64,000 nucleotides of DNA from Ancylobacter sp. TS-1 (GCF_009223885.1 NZ_CP045144.1:620001-684000); one strand, 5' to 3'; numbered from the stretch's first letter, positions 1 to 9,162 are shown. A program made the numbers and translations. Notes: generated by a model not told the origin, from the letters alone.

Positions 1-1
1 G

Positions 2-559
2 GACACCTCGGGCATCCTGCTGGTGGCCCGCACGCGGCTGGCGGCCTCGACGCTGGCCAAGACCTTTCGCTCGCGCGCGGCCCGCAAGATCTACTGGGCG
101 CTGGTGCCTGGCGTGCCGCGTCCGGCACAGGGACGCATCTCGACCTATCTCGCCAAGGACGAGGCGGCCGAAAAGATGCGCGTCGCCCGCCATGGCGACG
201 ACGAGGCCAGCCACGCCATCTCCTACTATGCCGTGGTCGACCATGCGGCGCAGAAGCTCGCCTGGCTGTCGCTCAAGCCGGTGACGGGGCGCACCCACCA
301 GCTGCGCGCCCATGCCGCCCATATCGGCCATCCCATCGTCGGCGATCCGAAATATTTCAACGTCGAGAACTGGCCGCTGCCGGGCGGCTTGCAGAACCGG
401 CTGCACCTGCTGGCGCGGCGCCTCGTCATTCCGCATCCGCGCGGCGACCGGCTGATCGACGTCTCCGCGCCGCTGCCTCCGCACATGCAGCAGAGCTGGA
501 ACGTGCTCGGCTTCGATGCCTCGCAATACGATCCCATCGTCGACGCGCCGGAAAGCTGA
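2..559 (+). CDS. RluA-family 23S rRNA pseudouridine synthase, 3' part only
   Basis: The gene enters from the left edge, so its start is missing. The first complete codon reads Asp of the family motif R-L-D-x-D-T-S-G, so the catalytic Asp lies just outside the window. The visible 185 residues contain the conserved GRTHQLRAH stretch and the following GHPIVGDPKY strand, both typical of RluC/RluD enzymes that isomerise uridines in large-subunit rRNA. The C-terminus is complete. No S4 domain can be assessed because the N-terminal part is absent, so RluC versus RluD cannot be decided from this fragment. Confidence 0.88.
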   Translation, partial: DTSGILLVARTRLAASTLAKTFRSRAARKIYWALVPGVPRPAQGRISTYLAKDEAAEKMRVARHGDDEASHAISYYAVVDHAAQKLAWLSLKPVTGRTHQLRAHAAHIGHPIVGDPKYFNVENWPLPGGLQNRLHLLARRLVIPHPRGDRLIDVSAPLPPHMQQSWNVLGFDASQYDPIVDAPES

Positions 560-710
560 CGGCTCCGCGAATCGCGAAAGCGGGCGTCCCCGGCCCGCCA
601 TGCGGCGCGCGGAGGGCTGGAACGCGCGCGGTGCGTGGAACGGCCGATGGCGCCCGCGCGTGCAATCGGCTACGCCGTCGCGGCCTGTCATCATTTCCGG
701 ATTCCCGACC

Positions 711-1490
711 ATGCCGCGCATCGTCCGCCTTGCCCTCGTTCTGGCGATGTGCGGGGGAATCGCTCCCGCACTCGCCGGGCAGGACTGCGCCGGCCGGCTC
801 GGCACCTCGCGCGTCATGGAGGTGGACCCGGCGGGGCTTCAGGTCGGCACCAAGCATTTCCCGCAGACGCTGGACCTCGCCGACAAGGAGGTCGTGCTGA
901 CCTTCGACGACGGCCCGCTGCCGGCGACGACGCCGGGCGTGCTGAAGGCGCTGGCGCGTGAATGCGTGCGGGCGACCTTCTTCGTCATCGGCCGCAACGC
1001 CGCCGCTCATCCCGACCTCGTGCGCCGCGAGATCGCCGAGGGGCACACGGTCGGCCATCACAGCATGACGCATCCGATGACGCTGGCCGACATGCCCTAT
1101 GACAAGGCCGTCGCCGACATCGAGAAGGGGCTGAAGGCCGATGAGCGGGCCGCCTATGGCGAGGCTGGGGCGCAGCCGCGCGTGCCGTTCTTCCGCTTTC
1201 CTGGATTCGGCTCTTCGCCGGAACTGCTGGACTATCTGAAGCGGCGCGGCATCGGCGTTTTCGGCGCCGATCTGTGGGCGTCGGACTGGAACCCGATGAC
1301 GCCGCAGGAGCAGCTCGATCTGGTGATGGCGCGCCTCGACCATGCGGGACGCGGGATCATCCTGTTTCACGACACGCGCGGCCAGACGCTGAAGATGCTC
1401 CCGGCCTTCCTCGCCGCGCTGAAGGAGAAGGGCTACCGCGTCGTCCACATCGTGCCGTCGCCGGCACGCACGGCGGCCGTGCCGCGCTGA
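711..1490 (+). CDS. secreted polysaccharide deacetylase (NodB homology domain)
   Basis: A 259-residue protein with a clear signal peptide (residues 1 to about 22, ending in A-L-A-G), so it acts in the periplasm or is anchored outside the inner membrane. The NodB-type metal-dependent deacetylase motifs are in order: TFDDGP near residue 63, G-H-H-S-M-T-H-P near 120 (the His pair that binds the metal), the R-F-P-G-F-G segment, and L-F-H-D near the C-terminus. Such enzymes remove N-acetyl groups from peptidoglycan, chitin-like or exopolysaccharide chains; the substrate cannot be read from sequence. The ATG at 711 is chosen because it directly precedes the signal peptide; the frame stays open further upstream without sensible protein sequence. 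Confidence 0.85.
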   Translation: MPRIVRLALVLAMCGGIAPALAGQDCAGRLGTSRVMEVDPAGLQVGTKHFPQTLDLADKEVVLTFDDGPLPATTPGVLKALARECVRATFFVIGRNAAAHPDLVRREIAEGHTVGHHSMTHPMTLADMPYDKAVADIEKGLKADERAAYGEAGAQPRVPFFRFPGFGSSPELLDYLKRRGIGVFGADLWASDWNPMTPQEQLDLVMARLDHAGRGIILFHDTRGQTLKMLPAFLAALKEKGYRVVHIVPSPARTAAVPR

Positions 1491-1526
1491 GGCGGCGGGG
1501 CGCCGTTGAGGGCGCTGGAAACGACA

Positions 1527-1548
1527 ACGGCGACCCGAGGGTCGCCGT
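1527..1548. terminator. strong hairpin between deacetylase and tRNA-Leu
   Basis: A perfect 10-bp inverted repeat (ACGGCGACCC / GGGTCGCCGT) with a 2-base loop lies between two convergent transcripts. It has no long T run on either side, so it is a plausible bidirectional terminator or a tRNA 3'-processing structure rather than a textbook intrinsic terminator. Confidence 0.5.
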
Positions 1549-1569
1549 GTGTTCCGAAACCGGAGAAAA

Positions 1570-1654
1570 TGGTGCGGTCGAGAGGACTCGAACCTCCACG
1601 GTGTTACCCACTGCCACCTCAAGGCAGCGCGTCTACCAATTCCGCCACGACCGC
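1570..1654 (-). tRNA. tRNA-Leu (anticodon GAG)
   Basis: Read on the minus strand, the sequence begins GCGGTCGTGGCGGAATTGGT and folds as a type II tRNA with a long variable arm. The acceptor stem GCGGTCG pairs with CGACCGC, the anticodon loop TTGAGGT sits between CTGCC and GGCAG, giving anticodon GAG, and the T arm carries GGTTCGAGTCC. The CCA end is encoded (1570-1572). About 200 bases between this gene and lipB hold no gene that I can support. Confidence 0.97.
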
Positions 1655-1853
1655 GTCGCCAGACGCCGAACAGACCCGAAAGCTGCCCGGCGCGAGCGGG
1701 GCATCGTCTAACAGATCGAATGGGGCTCCACAAGGCCCGCGCCCGCTGCGGGTCCGCCGGCCGCTCAGGCTGTGGACAGCCACGCTCCCCGCGCATGGCG
1801 CCGCCGGTCGCGACGCAGGAGACAGCGAGCGGAGGCGTGATTATCTAGAGGCC

Positions 1854-2591
1854 ATGAACGACGCACCAGGCTCCGCTCCCGCCATCGCCCGCGATGCGCT
1901 CTCGCCGCTGCTCCTGCCCCGGCCCGGCAGCCCGCCGGTGCGCTGGCGCGTGTCGCGCGTGCCGGTCGCCTATCCCGATGCGCTGGCGACAATGGACGCG
2001 CTGGCCGAGGACATCGCCGCCGGCCGCGCCGACGAACTTGTGTGGTTGCTGGAGCATCCCCCGCTCTACACCGCCGGCACCAGCGCGCGGCCGGAGGATC
2101 TGGTCGATTCCGGCCGATTCCCGATCTTCGAGACCGGGCGGGGAGGGCAGTTCACCTATCACGGCCCCGGCCAGCGGGTGGCCTATGTGATGCTGGACCT
2201 CAAGCGCCGCGAGCCGGACCTGCGCCGCTATGTGGCGGCGCTGGAGGAGTGGCTCATCCGCGCGCTCGATTCGTTCAACGTCCGCGGCGAGCGCCGCGAA
2301 GACCGCGTCGGCGTCTGGGTCCGCCATCCCACCAAAGCGGGCGAGGGCGAGGACAAGATCGCCGCCATCGGCATTCGCGTCCGCCGCTGGGTGACGATGC
2401 ACGGCATCTCGCTGAACGTGGAGCCGGACCTGTCGCATTTCGGTGGCATCGTGCCCTGCGGGGTGCGCGAGCACGGCGTGACCAGCCTTGTCGACCTTGG
2501 CCTGCCGGTGACGATGGAGGATGCCGATCTCGCGCTGCGCGGCGCCTTCCAGACCGTGTTCGGGCCGGTGGTGGATGAGGACGCCGGCTAG
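1854..2591 (+). CDS. lipB: octanoyltransferase (lipoyl synthesis)
   Basis: A 245-residue LipB. It transfers octanoyl from acyl carrier protein to the lipoyl domains of 2-oxoacid dehydrogenases and GcvH, the first step of lipoate synthesis. The signature YHGPGQ is at residues 102-107. The catalytic lysine is K168 in K-I-A-A-I-G, and the acyl-accepting cysteine is C202 in I-V-P-C-G-V. The ATG at 1854 is chosen because upstream in-frame sequence runs through the tRNA-Leu gene and is not LipB-like. The N-terminal 30 residues before the conserved domain are Ala/Pro rich, common in alphaproteobacterial LipB. It is convergent with the acylphosphatase gene, 9 bases apart. Confidence 0.96.
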   Translation: MNDAPGSAPAIARDALSPLLLPRPGSPPVRWRVSRVPVAYPDALATMDALAEDIAAGRADELVWLLEHPPLYTAGTSARPEDLVDSGRFPIFETGRGGQFTYHGPGQRVAYVMLDLKRREPDLRRYVAALEEWLIRALDSFNVRGERREDRVGVWVRHPTKAGEGEDKIAAIGIRVRRWVTMHGISLNVEPDLSHFGGIVPCGVREHGVTSLVDLGLPVTMEDADLALRGAFQTVFGPVVDEDAG

Positions 2592-2600
2592 CCGGCCTCC

Positions 2601-2894
2601 CTAGCCCGTCGGCCAGACCGCGAAGTCGTCGAAGGCCTCACCAACCGGCACGGTCTCCCCGGCCGCCCGCACCTCCGCGACCGCCGCCGAGGGAGGTCCC
2701 CGGCGGGCGGCGAGGATCAGATCCTCCAGATCTTCGGGCGGGGCGAAGACCAGCGCCTCGACCGAGCCGTCGTGCCGGTTGCGCACCCAGCCCTTGAGCC
2801 CCCGGCGCACCGCCTCGCGCGCGAACCAGGCCCGGTAGCCAACGCCCTGCACGCGGCCGCGTATGGCAAAGCGGGTGGCAGTGGTCTCGCTCAT
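2601..2894 (-). CDS. acyP: acylphosphatase
   Basis: A 97-residue protein of the acylphosphatase family, which hydrolyses carboxyl-phosphate bonds of small acyl phosphates. The phosphate-binding loop V-Q-G-V-G-Y-R (residues 15-21) with catalytic Arg21 and the catalytic Asn39 in G-W-V-R-N are both present, so it should be active. A start 7 codons upstream (2915) is possible; the shorter start is preferred because the family core begins directly after it. Confidence 0.9.
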   Translation of the reverse strand: MSETTATRFAIRGRVQGVGYRAWFAREAVRRGLKGWVRNRHDGSVEALVFAPPEDLEDLILAARRGPPSAAVAEVRAAGETVPVGEAFDDFAVWPTG

Positions 2895-3086
2895 GGTCGT
2901 CTCCGTATAAGCCAAGGCCCGTATAAGCTAGGGCCGGCAAACGAACCGGATTGCCGAATGGGGCGTTGCCGACGGTGGAAATGTGCCGCCGCCGACGCTT
3001 CATTAACAAGAATCCCCCTAGATTGGACGAGGGTTTTCGGAAGGCGGAAACAGCGTCTGCGACCCTTCACCCGCACCGGAGAAAGC

Positions 3087-4481
3087 ATGCGCGAAGAGAC
3101 CGATCTCGCCGTTCCGCCGCGCGGGCCGGACCACGAAGCCGATCCCATCGACAAGCCCGGCTTCGTCGCGGCGGTGGCGGGCGCCATAGAGACGCGCAAC
3201 ATCGCGGCGCTGAAGGCGATCGTCGCCGACCTGCACGAAACCGATCTCGCGCGGCTGCTGGAGGCGCTGCCGGCCGCCGACCGGCCGCTGATGATCGAGC
3301 TGCTCGGCAGCGATTTCGACTTCACCGCGCTGACCGAACTCGACGAGACGGTGCGCCTGCAGATCCTTGAGGAACTGCCGCGCCAGACCGTCGTCGAGGG
3401 CATGCGCGATCTCGAATCCGACGACGCGGTCTACATCCTCGAAGATCTCGACGACGCCGAGAAGCAGGCGATCCTTGCCGACCTGCCGGTGCCGGAGCGC
3501 GCCGCGCTTCAGCGCAGCCTCGACTACCCCGAGGAAAGCGCCGGCCGGCGCATGCAGACCGAGTTCATCGCGCTGCCGCCGTTCTGGACCGTCGGGCAGG
3601 CGCTGGACTACATCGGCGAGACCGAGGGTCTGCCGGACGTCTTCTTCGAAGTCTTCGTCGTCGATCCGTCCTATCGCCTCAGCGGCTCGGTGCCGCTCGA
3701 CCGGCTGTTGCGCACCAAGCGGGGCGTCAAGCTCGGCGAGGTGGTCACGCCGGACCGCCATGTGGTCAAGGCGACCGACGACCAGGAGGACGTCGCCCGC
3801 GTCTTCGAGCGCTACAACCTGATCTCCGCGCCCGTGGTCGACGAGGGCGACCGCCTCGTCGGCGTGCTCACCATCGACGACATCGTCGACGTCATCCAGG
3901 AGGAGGCCGACGAGGACCTCAAGGCGCTCGGCGGCGTCGCCGGCGACGAGGAGCTGTCCGACAGCTTCTGGTACATCGCCAAGAGCCGCTTCTCGTGGCT
4001 GCTTCTCAACCTGATCGCCGCCAACATCGCCTCCTTCGTCATCGCGCTGTTCGAGGAGGAGCTTCACCGCATGGTGGCGCTGGCGGTGCTGATGCCCATC
4101 GTCGCCAGCCAGGGCGGCAATGCCGGCACGCAGACCATGACGGTCGCCGTGCGCGCGCTGGCGACGCGTGAGCTGCGGCCAAGCAACGCACGGCGCGTCG
4201 TCGCCCGCGAACTGCTGGTGGGCCTGTTCAATGGCGTCGTCTTCGCCGTCATCATGGCCGTCGTCGTCTTCGCCCGCTTCGGAATCGCCGATCTGGGCTT
4301 CGTGATCGCACTGGCGATGATCATCAATCTGGTCGCCGCCGCACTTGGTGGTATCTTGATCCCACTGCTGCTCGATCGGCTGAAGGTCGATCCTGCGGTG
4401 TCGTCGGGGCCCTTCGTGACGACCGTGACCGATGTCGTTGGTTTTTTTGCGTTTCTCGGGATTGCGTCGCTGTGGTTTTGA
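3087..4481 (+). CDS. mgtE: magnesium transporter MgtE
   Basis: A 464-residue MgtE-family Mg2+ channel of the inner membrane. Residues about 25-130 form the helical MgtE N domain with the repeated leucine-rich helices, and residues about 140-265 form a pair of CBS domains that gate the pore by sensing cytoplasmic Mg2+. The C-terminal 180 residues carry five hydrophobic segments, with the conserved P-I-V-A-S-Q-G-G-N-A-G-T-Q pore motif in the second. The length is normal for the family. The ATG at 3087 is used because upstream in-frame residues are low complexity and antisense to acyP. I see no recognisable M-box or other Mg2+ riboswitch in the short leader. Confidence 0.94.
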   Translation: MREETDLAVPPRGPDHEADPIDKPGFVAAVAGAIETRNIAALKAIVADLHETDLARLLEALPAADRPLMIELLGSDFDFTALTELDETVRLQILEELPRQTVVEGMRDLESDDAVYILEDLDDAEKQAILADLPVPERAALQRSLDYPEESAGRRMQTEFIALPPFWTVGQALDYIGETEGLPDVFFEVFVVDPSYRLSGSVPLDRLLRTKRGVKLGEVVTPDRHVVKATDDQEDVARVFERYNLISAPVVDEGDRLVGVLTIDDIVDVIQEEADEDLKALGGVAGDEELSDSFWYIAKSRFSWLLLNLIAANIASFVIALFEEELHRMVALAVLMPIVASQGGNAGTQTMTVAVRALATRELRPSNARRVVARELLVGLFNGVVFAVIMAVVVFARFGIADLGFVIALAMIINLVAAALGGILIPLLLDRLKVDPAVSSGPFVTTVTDVVGFFAFLGIASLWF

Positions 4482-4505
4482 ACTCTGCCGTTAAAGTTTG
4501 TATGC

Positions 4506-6887
4506 ATGGCCAATCCGGATTGTTCTCACGATGCCGCGGCATGCGTTGTGGATGACGGCAGCCGGTCGGAGGAGCGGATGGGGGCGCCCGAGAGGGATCG
4601 TCTGGCCTTCCAGTTGAGGGACGAGGCGGCTGCGGACGCGGCCGCCGTTTCCGTGATCCCGCGCCGGCGGTTGCGGGCGGGCGACGGCATGATCCTCGCG
4701 GTGGCGCTGGTGATCCTGGCGGCCGTGATGGTCATGGGCGCCTTCGCCCTCGTCGCGGCCGAGCGGATCGACATCGCCGCCCGCGAACGCTGGAGCCGGC
4801 TGGTCACGGATGCGCTCCAGCGCCGCGCGTCCTTCCTCGAACGCGACCTGTCGAGCTTCGCGCACTGGGACGAGTCGGTGCTGCGCACCGCCTATTTCCT
4901 CGACGAGGAATGGGTCGACCAGAACTTCGGCAAGTGGCTCTACAACACCCAGCGCCACGATCGCTCCTATATCGTGCTCGAAAGCGGCCCGGCCTATGCG
5001 TCCGTCGACGGTGTCGCGATGGACCTGTCGTCGGCGCCCTACGACGCCGACGCGATCGCTCCGCTCGTCGCCGGCGTGGCGGCGGCCTTCCGCGACCAGC
5101 TTCTCGCCCTCAAGACCCTGCAGGACGGGGAGCCGCGCGGGCGCGACAATCCGCCGGTGTTCCGCGCCGGCTACATGCGCGTGGAGGGCCGGCCGGCGCT
5201 GGTCGGCGCCATCAGCATCATGCCCGATTACGGTCGCGTGGTTTCGCCCTCGCGCGTTCCGCCGGTGGCCGTGACCGTCCTGTTCCTCGAACGGCGCTTC
5301 CTGAGCGATCTGGTCGGCGAACTGCACATGGTCGCTCCCAGGGTGTCGGACGAACCGCCCGAACCGGGCCGACAGGGGGTTGGCATTCCCTTCCAGGACC
5401 GTCAGGCACGGCCGGCCTGGCTGACCTGGGAGCCGCAGAATCCCGGCCGGGAACTGCTCTCAGCGCTGCTGCCGGCGCTCATCGGAACCGCCGCGCTGCT
5501 GCTCGCCGTCGCGGCCATCGTGCTGTGGTACGCCCGCCGGGCCACAAAGGAGCTTACCGAAAGCGAGGAGCTGGCCTCGCGTCTGGCCTATACGGACCCG
5601 CTCTGCGGCCTCGCCAACCGGACCATGCTGATGCGCACGCTGGGCGAGAGGCTGCGGCGGGTCGACCGCTACAACCGTCTGGCGCTGATGTTCCTCGATC
5701 TCGACGGCTTCAAGGACATCAACGACACGCTCGGCCATCATGTCGGCGACCTGCTGCTCGCCGAGATCGGCCAGCGTCTGGGCCGGTTGCCGTTCAAGGG
5801 CGTGCTGGCCTCGCGCTTCGGCGGCGACGAGTTCGTGATCCTCATCTCCATCGACAAGGACACCGAAATCGCCGAGGCCGGCGAGATCATCCTCGACACG
5901 ATCCGCCAGCCGGTGCGGGTGGGCGGGCAGACGCTGGTGGTGAACGGCTCCATCGGTTGCACCGTGGCGCCCGATCACGGCCTCGACGCCATCGAACTGA
6001 TCCGCCTCGCCGACATCGCGGTCTACCGCGCCAAGGCCGAGGGGCGCGGCAACGCGCAGATCTTCGCGCCCAGCATGGAGCGCGAAGTCATGCGGCGGCG
6101 CGACCTCGAGATACAGCTGAGGCGGGCGCTGGCCGGCGGCGAACTGACCATCTACTACCAGCCGCAATTCGCCGTCGACGGCGAGGTCGTCGTCGGCTTC
6201 GAGGCGCTGGTGCGCTGGCTCGACCCGACGCGCGGCATCGTCTCGCCCGGCGAGTTCATTCCCATCGCCGAGCAGACCGGGCTCATTACCGAGCTGGACA
6301 TGTGGGTGCTGCGCAATGCCTGCGCCCAGGCGCGCGACTGGGGCGGGGTGAAGCTCGCGGTGAATCTCTCGCCGGTCGACTTCCGCCGGCGCGATCTCGA
6401 TCAGCAGGTGAAGCAGATCCTCGAAGAGACCGGCTTTCCCGCCGACCGGCTGGAGATTGAGATCACCGAGAACCTGCTCTTCGGCAACCAGCCGGAAGCC
6501 TTCGCCTCGCTCGCCGCCCTGCGCCGCATGGGCATCCGCGTGGCGCTGGACGATTTCGGCAGCGGCTACTCCTCGCTGGGCTATATCCGCCGGTTCCGCG
6601 TCGACACGATCAAGATCGACCGCGCCTTCACCCAGAACATCGGCCAGAGCGACGACGCGGCGGCGATCATCGATTGCGTGGTGCGGCTGGCGCGCGCGCT
6701 GGCCATCACGGTCACGGCCGAGGGCGTCGAGACGCGCGAGCAACTGCGCTACCTGCAATCGGTCGGCTGCCATCACGTGCAGGGCTATCTGCTGGCCGGC
6801 CCGGTGCCCGTCACCAGCATCAACCGCTATCTTGAGCGTGTGGTGCCGGCCTCGACCTCGCCGGCACGCACCCGCGTGGTCCTGTGA
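4506..6887 (+). CDS. CHASE4-GGDEF-EAL bifunctional cyclic-di-GMP signalling protein
   Basis: A 793-residue membrane protein. A 60-residue cytoplasmic leader precedes a transmembrane helix (61-85). A periplasmic sensor domain of CHASE4 type follows (about 95-305, with the characteristic W-D-E-S-V near the start), then a second helix (about 318-343), a GGDEF domain (R-F-G-G-D-E-F near residue 440) and an EAL domain (E-A-L at about 566, D-D-F-G-S-G-Y near 681, K-I-D-R-A-F following). Both active-site signatures look intact, so it could make and degrade c-di-GMP in response to an unknown periplasmic signal. The downstream gene starts inside its stop codon (GTGA), so the two are translationally coupled. 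ATG 4506 is one choice; a second ATG at 4578 would drop 24 residues. Confidence 0.92.
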   Translation: MANPDCSHDAAACVVDDGSRSEERMGAPERDRLAFQLRDEAAADAAAVSVIPRRRLRAGDGMILAVALVILAAVMVMGAFALVAAERIDIAARERWSRLVTDALQRRASFLERDLSSFAHWDESVLRTAYFLDEEWVDQNFGKWLYNTQRHDRSYIVLESGPAYASVDGVAMDLSSAPYDADAIAPLVAGVAAAFRDQLLALKTLQDGEPRGRDNPPVFRAGYMRVEGRPALVGAISIMPDYGRVVSPSRVPPVAVTVLFLERRFLSDLVGELHMVAPRVSDEPPEPGRQGVGIPFQDRQARPAWLTWEPQNPGRELLSALLPALIGTAALLLAVAAIVLWYARRATKELTESEELASRLAYTDPLCGLANRTMLMRTLGERLRRVDRYNRLALMFLDLDGFKDINDTLGHHVGDLLLAEIGQRLGRLPFKGVLASRFGGDEFVILISIDKDTEIAEAGEIILDTIRQPVRVGGQTLVVNGSIGCTVAPDHGLDAIELIRLADIAVYRAKAEGRGNAQIFAPSMEREVMRRRDLEIQLRRALAGGELTIYYQPQFAVDGEVVVGFEALVRWLDPTRGIVSPGEFIPIAEQTGLITELDMWVLRNACAQARDWGGVKLAVNLSPVDFRRRDLDQQVKQILEETGFPADRLEIEITENLLFGNQPEAFASLAALRRMGIRVALDDFGSGYSSLGYIRRFRVDTIKIDRAFTQNIGQSDDAAAIIDCVVRLARALAITVTAEGVETREQLRYLQSVGCHHVQGYLLAGPVPVTSINRYLERVVPASTSPARTRVVL

Positions 6888-7702
6888 CGGATCCCGGCGG
6901 CCTTTTCTTCGTCGCCTCCAAGCTCGTCTGGATGGTCGCCGTGCCGTCGACCTTCCTCGCGCTGCTGGCGGCTTGCGGGCTGCTGCTCGCGCTGCGCTGG
7001 CGACGGGTGGGCGGCTGCCTTGCCGTCCTCGGCGTCGGCGGGCTGCTGCTCGTCGGCCTCGGCCCGTTCGGGCGTGTCCTGCTGCTCGCGCTGGAGGACC
7101 GTTTCCCCGCCTATGTCGACGATGGCGGCCGGGTCGATGGCGTCATCGTTCTCGGTGGCGCCGAACTGCCCGCCATCACCGCCGCGCGCGGGCAGCCCTC
7201 CTTCCAGGAATCCGCCGAAAGGATACTGGCCATGGGCGAGCTGGGGCGCCGCTACCCGCAGGCCCGCCTCGTCTTCGCCGGCGGCAGCAGCAGCCTCGGC
7301 ACGCAGCCGATGCAGGAGGCCGAGGTCGTCCGTCGGGCGCTGCCGCAGATCGGTCTCGACGAGGGGCGGGTCGCCTTCGAGCGTACCTCGCGCAACACGG
7401 CGGAGAATGCGCGTCTCGCCCGCGCATTGATCCAGCCGAAACCGGGCGAGCGCTGGCTGCTCGTCACCTCGGCCTTTCACATGCCGCGCGCCGTCGGCTG
7501 CTTCGAGGCGGCCGGCTTCCCGGTCATTGCCTATCCCGTCGATTTCCGCACCACCGGCGAGGCCGGATGGCTGCGCCCCTTCGATTCGGTGGCGCAGGGG
7601 CTGGGCTTCTTCGATCTCGCGCTGCGCGAATGGGTGGGGCTGGCCGCCTATTACCTGACCCGGTGGATCGCCAGTCCGTTCCCGGCGCCGCCGCCGAACT
7701 AA
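6884..7702 (+). CDS. YdcF/ElyC-family membrane protein (DUF218)
   Basis: A 272-residue protein starting with GTG in a 4-base overlap with the c-di-GMP gene. Two or three hydrophobic helices (about residues 8-75) precede a DUF218 Rossmann-like domain with V-L-G-G-A, F-A-G-G and T-S-R-N-T-A-E-N-A motifs. E. coli ElyC, of this family, affects peptidoglycan precursor and lipid-carrier metabolism; the biochemical activity of the family is not settled. Coupling to a c-di-GMP enzyme suggests joint expression, perhaps linking envelope or exopolysaccharide synthesis to signalling; that is inference. Confidence 0.85.
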   Translation: MTDPGGLFFVASKLVWMVAVPSTFLALLAACGLLLALRWRRVGGCLAVLGVGGLLLVGLGPFGRVLLLALEDRFPAYVDDGGRVDGVIVLGGAELPAITAARGQPSFQESAERILAMGELGRRYPQARLVFAGGSSSLGTQPMQEAEVVRRALPQIGLDEGRVAFERTSRNTAENARLARALIQPKPGERWLLVTSAFHMPRAVGCFEAAGFPVIAYPVDFRTTGEAGWLRPFDSVAQGLGFFDLALREWVGLAAYYLTRWIASPFPAPPPN

Positions 7703-7989
7703 CCCTGCGGCGGCAGGCCGAGCCGGTAGACGCCGCGCAGCTCCGCCGGATCGACCGGCTTGCCCTTCCGATAGATGACGAGCCGGCCGGCCCCGGCGAG
7801 CCTCACCGCCGCCCGGCGGACGAGCGGCAGCAGGCTCTGCCAGTCGGGGCCGGTGGCAAGGCTGCGGGCCACTTCCTCGGGCGCCACGGACCGCCCCGCG
7901 CCCGGTTGCGCGGCGACCGCGAGGATGGCGGCCTCGGCCGCCTCTTCGGAGGGGCGGACGGTGCGTTCGCCCGAAGAATTGTCATTCAC
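7699..7989 (-). CDS. DUF3253 domain protein
   Basis: A 96-residue small soluble protein matching the DUF3253 pattern: an N-terminal helix with A-A-I-L-A-V-A, a central V-A-P-E-E-V-A-R-S-L turn-helix and a C-terminal G-K-P-V-D-P strand. This looks like a winged-helix fold, but its role is unknown. Its stop is convergent with and overlaps the DUF218 gene by 4 bases, and its start overlaps the stop of the upstream DUF599 gene by 8 bases, so it is co-transcribed with that gene. Confidence 0.75.
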   Translation of the reverse strand: MNDNSSGERTVRPSEEAAEAAILAVAAQPGAGRSVAPEEVARSLATGPDWQSLLPLVRRAAVRLAGAGRLVIYRKGKPVDPAELRGVYRLGLPPQG

Positions 7990-8662
7990 TGTCGAGTACC
8001 CAATGCGAATCCGGCCCGAACTGCCGGTTGACCATGACCAGGAAGATGGCGACCGTCGCCGCCATCAGCGCCCAGCCGTTGATGTACCAGCCGAGATAGG
8101 CGATGGCGAAGAAGAAGGAACGCTGTCCGCGATTGAAATGGCGGCCGGCGACCGTCGCCATGCGGGCGAGCTTGATCACATGCGCCTGCGCCTGCGGCGT
8201 GGCGGCCTCGGAAGGCGGCGGCGTCGAGCCGAGCAGGATGGTCGTGTAGTTGAACAGCCGGTAGGCCCAGGCGAACTTGAAGAAGGCGTTGGCGAAGATC
8301 AGCGTCAGGCCCAGCGTCTTCAGTTCCCAGCCCGACCGGTTCGACTCTACGAAGGGCAGGTCGCGGAAGATCGCCATCACCGCGTCGGTGGACTGGAGGA
8401 TGGCCAGCGAGGCACCGATGGCCAGCAGCGAGGTCGAGGCGAAGAAGGCGGTTCCGTTCTGCAGCGCAGCAACGATCTGCGCGTCGACGATGCGGTTCTC
8501 GCGCGCCAGCATGCGCTGCGTCCACTGCGTGCGGAACACATCCATGCGGCGGTTGAGCGAGCGCGTCTCCGCCCATCTCCCCTCCATCATGCCGTGATAG
8601 GTGATCCACGCGAGGGCGAAGACCGCGAAGGCGAGCGCGTCGATATAGCTGAACCCGAACAT
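7982..8662 (-). CDS. DUF599 family membrane protein
   Basis: A 226-residue integral membrane protein with four or five hydrophobic segments (about residues 5-22, 70-95, 115-138, 180-220). The early Y-H-x-M-M-E-G-R segment after the first helix is typical of DUF599, a family widespread in alphaproteobacteria with no known function. The ATG at 8662 is chosen because the first transmembrane helix begins three residues later; the upstream in-frame stretch is Arg/Ala/Gly rich and unlikely to be translated. Confidence 0.78.
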   Translation of the reverse strand: MFGFSYIDALAFAVFALAWITYHGMMEGRWAETRSLNRRMDVFRTQWTQRMLARENRIVDAQIVAALQNGTAFFASTSLLAIGASLAILQSTDAVMAIFRDLPFVESNRSGWELKTLGLTLIFANAFFKFAWAYRLFNYTTILLGSTPPPSEAATPQAQAHVIKLARMATVAGRHFNRGQRSFFFAIAYLGWYINGWALMAATVAIFLVMVNRQFGPDSHWVLDSE

Positions 8663-8952
8663 GGCCTTGCCTGCTGCGCCCCGCGTTTCGCCGGCGCCGG
8701 TGCGGCGGGCGGTCGCGTGCATGGTGAGGCGGGAGCGGCCGGCTTTCAATAGGCGCGGCGCGGGGAGGCGGCGGCCCTGTCATGAGCCTGTCATGCGTGC
8801 CGGGCGGGTCTGTCCTGCGGCGCCGGAAGTGGAATGTGGCGTTTTCGCGATTGCGAAATCGGTAACGTTTCATTAAGTGTTGTTGCAGCTAGCGCCTGCG
8901 CCGAGTCGAACTCGCGAGGCCGCGCGGCGAACGAAACGTTCCGAGGATCAAC

Positions 8953-9078
8953 ATGAATTCGGTATCCGAGCACTCCTGTTGGGGAGTTGCGCGTTGGGCC
9001 GTTGTCGCCTTTCTGGCTGGCGTTGCCCTTGTCTACCTTTTCGGCGGTTTCCAGGCGGTCCAGACCGTCGCCAGCTGA
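8953..9078 (+). CDS. 41-residue single-pass membrane miniprotein
   Basis: A short frame starting ATG-AAT-TCG and ending TGA. It codes for a polar, Cys/Trp-containing N-terminus (residues 1-15), one hydrophobic helix (about 16-33, A-V-V-A-F-L-A-G-V-A-L-V-Y-L) and a short tail. A purine-rich AGGATC stretch lies 7 bases before the ATG. A terminator-like hairpin follows 50 bases downstream, so this is a self-contained small transcription unit. I do not recognise the family; function unknown. Confidence 0.55.
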   Translation: MNSVSEHSCWGVARWAVVAFLAGVALVYLFGGFQAVQTVAS

Positions 9079-9127
9079 GGCATTCCGGTCCTAGGCGGCC
9101 GAGAGCAGCCACCCTGAGAGTTTTATG

Positions 9128-9162
9128 ACGGCTCGGCCCGCAAGGCCGGGCCGTTTGCTTTT
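9128..9162 (+). terminator. intrinsic terminator after the miniprotein gene
   Basis: ACGGC and GGCC arms pair with GGCC and GCCGT around a CGCAA loop, with a T-C/G bulge, followed by TTTGCTTTT. It lies 50 bases after the 41-residue ORF, fitting termination of that unit. Confidence 0.65.

Noticed and set aside
1506..1853. N-terminal extension of lipB
   Set aside because: The extension would read through the tRNA-Leu gene, and LipB homology begins only near 1854.
3000..3086. A magnesium riboswitch before mgtE
   Set aside because: The leader is short and largely shared with antisense acyP upstream; no M-box core pattern can be seen.
4506..6887. The GGDEF-EAL gene as a displaced pleD
   Set aside because: PleD has two receiver domains; this protein has a periplasmic CHASE4 domain and an EAL domain instead.
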